This document shows positions 56,227-64,000 of a stretch of DNA of 64,000 nucleotides, piece after piece; position 1 is the first letter of the stretch, and every line of letters starts with the position of its first letter. The notes under the pieces are model-generated. The model saw only the letters and a list, made by a program, of their open reading frames with translations. It ran no database searches and had not been told where the DNA came from. Origin of the DNA: Tetraselmis striata (taxonomy: Eukaryota > Chlorophyta > Chlorodendrophyceae > Chlorodendrales > Chlorodendraceae); assembly GCA_006384855.1 (NCBI GenBank), contig VCJN01002602.1, forward strand, positions 124,001-188,000. The letters are read 5' to 3'. The position numbers and the translations under genes were made by a program.

Positions 56227-57691
56227 TGTGTGTGTGTGTGTGTGTACGGATGATTATCTCCTGGTGCTGCAGTTTCTGATATGCAATATTCTAAGAAAAA
56301 ACATGCGTATATATTTCAAAGAACTAGTGCATGGATAGCGTTGGGAATGTTTAGCTAGATGGGCATTTCAAACCCTTGAGTCTTAGTGATGCCCTTTAGC
56401 CACGGCAATTAAATTGATTGCAATGTCTCCCCCCCCCCCCCCCCCTCCCTCCTCTCTCAACTGGGATCTCAAATGGATAATGAGCATAAAAACGGGCATG
56501 CTCATACCGCTTGTGGTGATGAGGGATGGAAAAGGGAATGGGCAGCACCTCCAGATGACCATTCTCGGCCGCCTTGGCGCACGTGTGCAGATTCCAGGGG
56601 CAGCCTTCACTGCGCGCCCACTTCAGGATCTCCAGCTCCCCGCCGGCAGCCGCCCCCGCGCACGTATCTGAGCCCCACTGGCAGCCCTGCTCCGTGACCC
56701 AGAGCAGGATAGCGAAGTGGCCCCCCTCGGCTGCGGCCGCAGGTATGTTCTTGCTCCACGAGCAGCCTTCACGGCGCGCCCACTGCAACACCTCCATGTG
56801 CCCGTTGCCAGCCGCCGCCACCATCGTGGTGCAGTCCCAGCGGTAGCCACCCGCTCGCAGTAACTGCAGCATGGCCAGGTGCCCGCCGCCAGCCGCGGCA
56901 GCGCATACCCTGCGCTCGTCCCTCTTGCAGCCGTTGCTTGCCGCCCACTGCAGCACATGCAGGTGACCGCTTCCAGCAGCGGCGGTGCACACGGCAGCGT
57001 CCCAGGCGTAACCACGGCCCCGGCCCTCTTGCAGTACGCACAGGAGGCCCATGCCTGACAGGGGAAGGGGTGAATACGTTGTCAGGGGATGGGGGGAGCG
57101 GGGCAGATCGTTTTTGCTGGATGGAGGCTTTCGTTTTTTTATCTTTCGAGGGTGTTGAGGGGGGGGGGGGGGGGGGTCTCGTTGGCAGGGATAGGTCATC
57201 TCACCTGCGGCGGCCGCCATACACTTTGCCATGCTCCAAGGGCAGCCTTGCCCCTTCGCCCAGGCCATCAGCTCGACGCGCTCCGAGAGTGGTGCGACGC
57301 CCATCCGACTGCCCTTCACGCCCGCCGCCTCCTCCTCCTTCAGGGCCACCGCCGCCCGCCACTCGCGGCACACGTGTCTCGCCACACCGCGCCAGGTCGG
57401 ATCCAACTGCCCAACCACGAGCTCGATCAAGCTGGCCGGCAGCTCCGGCATTGGCAGCGGAGGGATTGCAGGCTGCCCTGCCACGGGAGAAATAGAGGAA
57501 GGTTTGTGTCCGGCCAGCATAGCACCCGCCGCTGCCGCCGGGGCGAGACCAGTCTCATCCTCGTTGGCCCGGCCCAGTTTGCGAGCCGGCGACCTGGCTT
57601 CCACCTCCGCTTGTCCAACTCTCCTTTTTTTTGCCGAGGTGCCACCCAGGGCAGAGGAGAGTGACGCCGCGGCAGAGCGCAGGAAGTTCAT
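54855..57691 (-). CDS. F-box protein with ankyrin-type repeats, 3 exons
   Basis: Likely a substrate adaptor of an SCF-type ubiquitin ligase, by analogy with F-box proteins; the target is unknown. Exons 57691-57205, 57054-56549 and 55913-54855 give 683 aa in frame. Residues ~82-112 (ELPASLIELVVGQLD and VARHVCREWRAAVAL) fit an F-box. From ~130 to the end, repeats of the form GHLEVLQWAR...GCPW occur, the ankyrin variant common in algae and protists. Intron 1 is bounded by GTGAG and TGTCAG. Intron 2 joins GHLE to TLQWAVINGC and so restores the repeat register, which supports linking the two halves. The C-terminal third has a GCPWHPETS/DTS sub-pattern. Start chosen at the first ATG (MNFLRSAAASL). 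No nuclear or membrane signal seen. Confidence 0.85.
56130..56245. repeat. (TG)n microsatellite in ankyrin intron 2
   Basis: Long run of TG/GTGTGTG with regular GGTG interruptions; another C tract lies at about 56427-56445 in the same intron. Confidence 0.9.
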
Positions 57692-57959
57692 TCTGTCGAA
57701 CAACCGCTGTTTATCTTCCGACTAATGGGAGTCGGCAGTAGGGAGGGCGTGTGCCAGGCAGCAGCCGGTGGTGAATGGACCCGCGCAACGCTGCACGGCC
57801 CCTGCTAGGTCTGCTTGCAACCCTATAGCGACTGATGACTGTACTAGTTCTGCTTAACTCCTTCACGTAGACATGATGTAGTAGGCGTTTTCCGGGCTTT
57901 ATGCGGAATGAGGAGGGCCCCATGCAAGTCGCCAGCAGTTTGTTCGATATCGCGGCCCG
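57692..57959. other. 5' flank of the F-box/ankyrin gene
   Basis: Lies between the ankyrin-gene start and the older LINE, so it should contain the promoter. No motif can be singled out. Confidence 0.4.
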
Positions 57960-58084
57960 TCGCCAAGCGTTAGGTCTACCCACGTACACGGGATATATTT
58001 TAAAACTTTAGAAAGGCATATGACACTGTACCTCATGATCTTTTATCCCTGAAACTGCAATAAGCCATAGCAGTCACGGGTCAT
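57960..58084 (+). pseudogene. Older LINE, RT segment 5' of the nested insertion
   Basis: Reads KAYDTVPHDLLSLKL, the RT motif containing the first catalytic Asp in LINEs, then a stop and AIAVTGH up to the insertion point. The text continues at 62733 on the other side. Confidence 0.7.
58072..58084. repeat. Target-site duplication, left copy
   Basis: AGTCACGGGTCAT, identical to 62720-62732. Confidence 0.8.
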
Positions 58085-58128
58085 TGGGTCATTTTTTTGG
58101 GTCATTTTTTTTGGGTCATTTTGTTTTT

Positions 58129-58745
58129 TTTTCTCGCTCGCAGCAGTTCGTCACGACTACCCGGTAGTGCGTGGCTTGCCTGCGGCGGGCGGCCACAACT
58201 ACGCGGCGGGCGGCTCCAGGAGCGGCGGCATCGCGGCGGCACCCGGTATTTTCTCGCTCGCAGCAGTTCGTTACGACTACTGCGTGGCTTGCCTGCGGCG
58301 GGCGGCTACAACTACGCGGCGGGCGGCTCCAGGAGCGGCGGCATCGCGGCGGCACCCGGTATTTTCTCGCTCGCAGCAGTTCGTTACGACTACTGCGCGG
58401 CTTGCCTGCGGCGGGCGGCTACAACTACGCGGCGGGCGGCTCCAGGAGCGGCGGCATCGCGGCGGCACCCGGTATTTTCTCGCTCGCAGCAGTTCGTTAC
58501 GACTACTGCGTGGCTTGCCTGCGGCGGGCGGCTACAACTACGCGGCGGGCGGCTCCAGGAGCGGCGGCATCGCGGCGGCACCCGGTATTTTCTCGCTCGC
58601 AGCAGTTCGTCACGACTAGTGCGTGGCTTGCCTGCGGCGGGCGGCTACAACTACGCGGCGGGCGGCTCCAGGAGCGGCGGCATCGCGGCGGCACCCGGTA
58701 TTTTCTCGCTCGCAGCAGTTCGTTACGACTACTCCGTGGCTTGCC
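58129..58745 (+). repeat. 113-bp tandem monomers at the LINE 5' end
   Basis: Units start with TTTTCTCGCTCGCAGCAG at 58129, 58249, 58362, 58475, 58588 and 58701 (the last partial). They are almost identical; the first has 7 extra bases. 113 is not a multiple of 3, and long open frames across the array are an effect of repetition. 5' monomers act as promoters in some LINEs (mouse L1); a similar role is inferred. Confidence 0.9.
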
Positions 58746-58813
58746 TGCGGCGCCTGGCCCGTGCCCCCGGTGTTCCCGTCGGCCACCGAGGTGAGCCAGG
58801 CGGCCCGCTTCAT

Positions 58814-59605
58814 ATGGCCGACGACATGCAGACGCAGGTCGCCGAGGAGGGCGATCCACAGGTCCTCACCCAGGCACCCCGGGAGGTTGTACCTCGTCTT
58901 GAGTGCCAGGAGCTCCCGGGAGTTTTTGTAGAGCTGCGTGGCACGGTCGAGGTAGCCATCGGCCGGGAGCATGTGGCCCCCGGCGACCTGCGGTATAGCC
59001 GCCGCCATCTCATCTTCGCGCCGACTCCCGATATGGGTGCATGGCGCGGGTGGAAGGCGACCCCAGCTGGGTTGCCAGTTTGGGTTACTCGTGATGGTGG
59101 CGGCGTAGCTCGGCGCCTTCCGGGAGAGGCCCCTGGTGCGCCTGTGTATGCCGGCGATGTCGTGGTGCTGGCCGTTGCCGGAGATCTGGGACGCCCGGCC
59201 CTTTCCCGCTCATTCCGGGTTGAGGGGGCTGGAGTGTTGCCGTCACCCCCTGCGCCACATGTGGCTGTGCTACCGGCGCCTTCTTCGCAGCCCGCACCGG
59301 CGCCCGCCGCGCCCCCGCCTCCGCCCGCTGCGGTTCTCGAGTACTATGGCCGCGCGGTAGAGGAGCTCCGCAATGGCTTGCTCATCCTGGAGCGCACCGA
59401 GGCGGCGGACTACAACGCGGTGTGGCGGACAGTGGGGCGCACCCTAGGTGGCTTGCGTCATGTCGGCGCTGACTTCCACCGAGACATGGGGCTGCTGGGG
59501 CTCCACATCGAGGCGAAGGAGAAGCAAGAGCACCAGCGGGCGGCTGCCGCGACTCAACATGACGGGAAGCATAAGAAGCGGGCGAAGCGACACCGTCCAT
59601 CATGA
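58814..59605 (+). CDS. LINE ORF1 protein
   Basis: A 263-aa protein from the ATG at 58814 (MADDMQTQVAEE), chosen because upstream frame lies in the monomer array. Middle part reads as a beta-rich domain (GTVEVAIGREHVAPGDLRYS, PDMGAWRGWKATPAG). A Pro/Ala linker follows, then a helical tail (NAVWRTVGRTLGGLRHVGAD) and a basic end KHKKRAKRHRPS. LINE ORF1 proteins bind the element RNA; the basic tail fits that, but no RRM or zinc knuckle is visible and I cannot name the family. Confidence 0.6.
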   Translation: MADDMQTQVAEEGDPQVLTQAPREVVPRLECQELPGVFVELRGTVEVAIGREHVAPGDLRYSRRHLIFAPTPDMGAWRGWKATPAGLPVWVTRDGGGVARRLPGEAPGAPVYAGDVVVLAVAGDLGRPALSRSFRVEGAGVLPSPPAPHVAVLPAPSSQPAPAPAAPPPPPAAVLEYYGRAVEELRNGLLILERTEAADYNAVWRTVGRTLGGLRHVGADFHRDMGLLGLHIEAKEKQEHQRAAAATQHDGKHKKRAKRHRPS

Positions 59606-60499
59606 CCTCTCCTTGCATGTTCTCTGCGTGTTTGCCTTATTATGTGTATGGCGTGAGGCTTGTGTAAGTGTGTGTTTTCTGATTATGCTTTGCCCCTTGC
59701 CCTCTACTCAGGCCTAGGTTCATTCTCTTCCCTCGAGACCTCGGGGATCCGCGTGCGGTGCTGGGGGCCGCACCGGGTCCTGGCCAGTGGAATTGCACGC
59801 CCCCCTCCCCACGCAGGGAGTAGGGTTGCGTGCCCGTTATGGCCCGAGCTGGTTTACATCCCCCAGCTTGCAACCGAGGGTGCACCCCTCCCATCGCGGC
59901 AGGCGGCTTGCCCGGCGTGCGGCAGTGGGTGCGGCCGTGCGTTGGGGTCAAACCTTGCCGTCAAGTCCACTCAGCTCGAATCCCTGATGGAGCTGTTTTT
60001 CCAGGGCCAGGCTCTCAAATTGTGAGGAAGCCCCTTGAGCCCCCGCTCCCACCCTCCAGCACAACACTGGGGGTTCCGAGAGGTTGAGCAGCTCGGGTAT
60101 GGGCACAACGCGGGAGAGGGGCACGGAGATACACTTCCGTGCAGCGCCTGGTTCCCCAAATACCAGTGCCACCCCAGGATCGGGCCACACGCAGCCAAGC
60201 CCCTCCACCTAAGGCCGAGTGTAGAGCCGTGCCTGGCTATGACACGCAATATGCTCGGAGGGGAAGGTTCAGAGACTAGACGGGAGCCGGTGCGGCGGGG
60301 CACCGCTGTGCTCAAGATATAGTCCCTCACCACCCGAGAGGGTGCCTGTAGTGAGCTCCCCAGGGAGGGGTGAGCTACAGGGGCTGGGCCGTTCCCAGCT
60401 ATGTGAGATCGTATAATATGGAGCTAGTATGGGAGTGAGCTCCGCGGCTCGGGGGTTGGTGGAACGGCATGCCGCCCTCGTGACTGCCCATGTTTGTAA
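59606..60499. other. Non-coding gap where LINE RT is expected
   Basis: No RT or endonuclease text on the plus strand. The frame of ORF2 opens only after a TAA at 60497-60499. An internal deletion or replacement is the simplest reading. Confidence 0.5.
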
Positions 60500-62515
60500 A
60501 TATATGATCTCGAGGCTTTTGCCGCCGTTGGGTTAAGCGTCACCATTCGCAAACGACAGGCGTATTGTCAGCTTGGCTCTTCGTCTCCGTTCGGCGCCCT
60601 TCCATTTGGGCATTTGTTGCATGGTGTTGCAGTCTCCTCGTCCGGAATCAAGGTGCTTGGGGCCCCTGTGGGCTCGGCCACTTTCGCCCGGGAACTGCTG
60701 GACAAAACGGTCGAAAGATTTCACCAATTCGGCTCCCGCCTTGTCGGTTTGGCAGACCACTTCCACTCCCACACTGCTACTCGCTTGCTGCAAGTTTGCG
60801 GCCGTCGTTTTGGCCACCATCTCCGCTCCACGCCTCGGGGCTTGGGTCGATCCGAGGGGTATGGCGACACTATTACGTCTTTCCTCGAAGATGCAGACGC
60901 CGCCGCATTTTCAACGCTTGCCGGCATATGGGGTGTTAGCCCCGACCTCTTGGATACGCCCTCCATGCGCACGCAGCTGTCCCTCCCGGTCCAATTTGGG
61001 GGCCTCGGCATCGGCGATAATGTGGTTATAGCAGATGCCTCCCACATCGGCGCTGCCGCCCTCGTGGTTGGCCAAGCTGTGACTTTCCTCCGTGCTCAAC
61101 ACGCCACCCTGAGCGACGCCGGGGCGTTCTTTTCCGACCCGTCCGGCGTATCCAGCCCTCATAGCCTCTACCTTGTTGGGGCGTCCTCGATCCACCAGGC
61201 TATGGCCACCCCAACGTTGGAGCTCGATGCCGGCGCCAACGCGTCGGCACCGATGTGGGCTGTCGAGCTTCGCGCCGCCCATACCCGTGTCGTTGAGGAG
61301 TGTGGAGACGCGGTACTCGAAGATCTAGCGGGGCCGTTGGCCTCTGCCCTAAAGCTGCTCCCCTCCAAGCGCTCCCACGTTGCCCGTGCCGGCTGCTCGG
61401 CCGCCGGGGCCGAGCCGGCGTCTGCAATGCGCTCGGCAGCCGACCTCCGAGCTATCCCGCATTACTCGGACTTCCCCTTGCACTCCATGCGGAAAGTACA
61501 GGAAACCCTGAGCCACCGCATTCACACGGTCCGTTTCGCAAAGCTCGTTGCGCGTATGCCTACAAGTGGCCCTGACAGCAACCGCTTCCGAGGCCGCCTC
61601 TTACGCGCTGCGACAGCGTTCCTGGTGACTGATCCTCCAAGCGAGGGTCGCCTTGGTGAAGTCCGTGAGCGTTCCCCTGAGTACTACGATTCCATGTTCC
61701 GTGTTGCCGCTTGCCGCCCATTTGGCCTTCCGGCGGCTCCTGTCCTCTCCCTTGGCGAGCCATGCCCTTGTGCTTCTTGCTCCTTCTCGGTACAAGGTAT
61801 GCTGGCCCGTTTTGAGGACGCTGGCGTGGAGTTCACTCCTTCAACTTGGGCGGTCGCATACGCTGATCACGTGGCACGTTGCTCTGGGGGTGTCTCCAAT
61901 CACGCCGCACACGAGTGGGCCGCACATGGCCTTTCCGACATTTGCCACGACGTGAAGTCCGCGCTGGGCGTGGGTGTCCAGATCCTCACGGACCCGTCGG
62001 TGCTTGTTTCTCTCCCGAAGGGCAGCGACGGCCGGCCGGCCGATGTTGGGCTTTTCGGGTATGGCGGTATCCGCGGAAACACGGTTGCTATCGATACCAC
62101 CATTGCCCCCATCCTCGGCGTGTCAAGCTCGGATCCAACGACTGCTTTGAGGGCTGCAGAGCGCCACAAAATCCAGAAGTATGACGAGGGTGTCCGAAAC
62201 GCCGCCGGCATGCTTCGCTTTGTTCCTTTCGCCGTTTCCGAGTTTGGCTCGCTGGCCCCGCACGCCGAGGCTTTCTTGGTGGAGCTCGCGAAAGCTAGCC
62301 ACACACACACTGGCCAAAAAATCGGCCACCTCTTGTCTGCGTGGCGCCGCCGTTTCTCCTTGCTCATCAACATGGCACATGCAGACAACGTTCTTGGCGG
62401 GGTCGCGTCCGCGCGTGCGGCACGTGATGGTACTCCTGCGCCTGCGCCGCGTCGCTCGTCGGCATGTGTTGCTATGACCCGGGTCATTGGCTGCAAGCGT
62501 CCTCGCCGCGGCTGA
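60500..62515 (+). pseudogene. LINE ORF2 C-terminal part: RT thumb and restriction-like endonuclease
   Basis: Uninterrupted frame from 60500 to the TGA... stop ending at 62515, without an ATG near its start, so 5'-truncated. Counting from 60614, residues 11-20 (GIKVLGAPVG) and 122-133 (LSLPVQFGGLGI) are typical of sequence after the LINE RT core. A zinc-binding CCHC follows: CPC/CASC at 384-389, then H419 and C423. The endonuclease comes next: RPAD at 474-477, AID at 492-494, K519 and K522 in AERHKIQKY, and VPFAVSEFGSLAPH. This matches the CCHC plus PD...D...K layout of R2/CRE-type endonucleases, which nick the target DNA. The basic C-terminus ends CKRPRRG. Confidence 0.75.
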
Positions 62516-62719
62516 TAGCCTACCCCGGGGCGGGGGTCCCTTTGGTCCCTGGCAGCTAAGTGACTTCGTGGTTCCCTTGGCTCCTTCTTGGTTCTTGGCT
62601 CCCTGTCCTCCTGCTCGACCTTGGTTTCAGGCTTTATGTCTCTCTTTTGTTGGCAACCTTTCACAGTTGAAGTTAGTTCTGTTTGTAGTGCGCTTTTGTG
62701 AAAGCCCTTATGTAATAAA

Positions 62720-62732
62720 AGTCACGGGTCAT
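62720..62732. repeat. Target-site duplication, right copy
   Basis: AGTCACGGGTCAT, identical to 58072-58084; directly follows TATGTAATAAA. Confidence 0.8.
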
Positions 62733-63370
62733 ATGCTTACCTTAATATACAAAAACCCCAAAACAGGGATAGTATGGTACGGGTCAAGACAGGGGTGGCC
62801 CCGGGAACACTATCAGACCCCATACCCATAGGGCGTGGCCTCCGACAGGGGTGCCCCGCTTCCCCCATCCTATTTAGCATATTTACTAACGATATATTCG
62901 ATGGGGTAGAACATCTAGGGTGTGATGTACCAGGGTGCACCGACACATTAGCGGCAAGGCAACCCCTACGGGTGCCGGGTCAATTATACGCGGATGATCT
63001 CTTATTATTTCTACCTCGTATCGACGTGGACCTACGCTGTTGGTATTACAGGCTCGTTCGATAACCTGCATGCCATAAAAGTAAAGTAAAGTTCGCCCCG
63101 GGACATCGGCCGAAGCCGCCCCAGCACTTGACCTCGTGCGCCAACCTGCATGCCATGTTCGCCCACTTCTCGCATTGGGCGGAGGACCATTCTATGGGGT
63201 TTGGGGTACTTAAGTGTGGGGTGATGGCATTAGGCCGACATTCCGACGACGAGACCGCGTTACGCGAACAAGCTGCCCGATGACAGCTTGGGGGAGAACG
63301 GGTACCGGTTGTAAATGAATAGCGACTACAGGTATTTGGGTAGTTCCCCAGAATTCGAAAATCAACACAG
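62733..63370 (+). pseudogene. Older LINE, RT segment 3' of the nested insertion
   Basis: Continues the RT in frame from the empty site as MLTLIYKNPKTGIVW, then after a shift GLRQGCPASPILFSIFTNDI and LYADDLLLFL (YADD catalytic box), and near 63180 MGFGVLKCGVMALG and LGGERVPVV. These are ordered LINE RT motifs. Stops and shifts show long inactivity. Confidence 0.8.
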
Positions 63371-63409
63371 CAAGCCGCCTAAAAGCGGCCCGCACCCCGC
63401 ATAAGGCGG

Positions 63410-64000
63410 GATGGATGAGTGATGCGCACACGGTTCAGAGTCCGGGCCACACGTGCACGTGTGTGTGTGGGTGATCCTCGGGCGTGGTGTGCAGCTTCAA
63501 CAACGGGATGGCAGACGAATCTGCGCCGTCTGATGAGGCAGCGAGCGCGCTCTCGAGCGGCCACCAAGCTCAGGACCCCGAGGAAATCTCTTGCAAGGCC
63601 TCCTGGTGAGCCCGGGTGATGCACCGAGTGCCCCGAGATGAGAGGGCACCCCGGTCCGCAGCCAAGCATGCGATACCACGCACTGTGCGGCGCACCCCCT
63701 TGCTCACCTCACCCACTGTGCCGAAGACCATGCCCGTGTACTCCGACATATCCAGGATGTCTCAAAGAGGACCCTTCTGTCCGGGCTCCGTGTTGTGCCA
63801 CGCCGCATCCCGCGCAGCCAACCCCCGTTGTATATCGCCCAACAGGGAGCGCTCAAACCGATCCACAGCCGTGGCCCGGGGCACTGCAGTGTACTTGACC
63901 CCGTACCGCATGGTCTTGAACTCCAGCAGCGTGGACTTCAAGCTCCGGGGATCATAACTCCCGGTCACGACGTTGAACGCCGGAAGGGAGAGCTCTGCGT
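63410..64000 (-). pseudogene. Unrecognised protein remnant running off the window
   Basis: Minus-strand text enters from the right edge: FNVVTGSYDPRSLKSTLLEF, KTMRYGVKYTAVPRATAVD, RFERSLLGDIQRGLAARDAA. After a stop/shift it continues as DILDMSEYTGMVFGTVGEVS and KGVRRTVRGIACLAADRGAL, then after another shift SLVAARERARCLIRRRRFV. It reads as one helical protein broken by two frameshifts. The last part recurs at 28955-29260. I do not know the family; recurrence suggests a mobile-element protein. Confidence 0.5.

Larger units (their letters stand above)
58085..62719 (+). mobile_element. RLE-type LINE, nested in an older LINE, with 13-bp TSD
   Basis: A 4.6-kb insertion bounded by the 13-bp duplication AGTCACGGGTCAT. 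Inside, in order: T-rich GGGTCATTTTT words, five and a half 113-bp monomers, ORF1, a non-coding gap, an ORF2 C-terminal part with a restriction-like endonuclease, and a 3' end GCCCTTATGTAATAAA. TGTAA is the usual green-algal polyadenylation word. The RT catalytic core and everything 5' of it in ORF2 are missing, so the copy cannot be autonomous. ORF1 and ORF2 frames are otherwise clean, indicating a young insertion. Confidence 0.8.

Noticed and set aside
58097..59605. A 502-codon frame covering the monomer array and ORF1
   Set aside because: The 113-bp unit is open in all plus frames because of its composition, and 113 is not divisible by 3. ORF1 is better started at the ATG at 58814.

Overview
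The window looks like nuclear DNA of a eukaryotic alga, most likely a green alga (Chlorophyta). The reasons are GC-rich genes split into many short exons, a tubulin-glycylase-type TTLL gene (cilia), a Trp-rich starch-granule protein of the ESV1/LESV type (to my knowledge confined to the green lineage), an F-box/ankyrin gene, and a heavy load of DIRS-order (tyrosine-recombinase) and restriction-like-endonuclease LINE retroelements. There are no bacterial-style operons. The genus cannot be fixed from the sequence alone.

Layout. 1-3.3 kb: decayed DIRS-like element cut by the window edge. 3.3-7.7 kb: intergenic DNA with a ~235-bp tandem repeat. 7.7-16.6 kb (-): 13-exon TTLL gene. 17.9-23.2 kb (+): DIRS-order element with split direct repeats in the order A1-B1-A2-B2. 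23.4-28.1 kb (-): DIRS-like element with RT and RNase H, broken by a 1.1-kb segment and carrying a 276-bp tandem duplication. 28-33 kb: AT-rich intergenic DNA, a retroelement scrap and a ~255-bp tandem array. 33.2-34.1 kb (-): secreted trypsin-like protein whose catalytic His is Thr. 35-36 kb: fold-back element holding a LINE endonuclease fragment. 36.3-41.3 kb (+): third DIRS-like element with RT, RNase H and recombinase remnants. 42-44.5 kb: tRNA-derived repeat and an unrecognised ORF. 44.7-53.3 kb (-): 13-exon ESV1/LESV-like gene. 54.9-57.7 kb (-): 3-exon F-box/ankyrin gene. 58.1-62.7 kb (+): LINE with 5' monomers, nested inside an older LINE with a 13-bp target-site duplication. 63.4-64 kb (-): protein-coding remnant.

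The exon chains were assembled by eye from splice sites. Both 13-exon models and the 3-exon model are continuous in frame (1126, 490 and 683 codons), which is strong internal support. The host genes appear independent of each other. A MITE-like family with ends GGTGCCG/CGGCACC has about 11 copies, all inside introns of the two 13-exon genes. Long C tracts (in transcript sense) sit just after many 5' splice sites. No CRISPR array, rRNA or intact tRNA gene was found.
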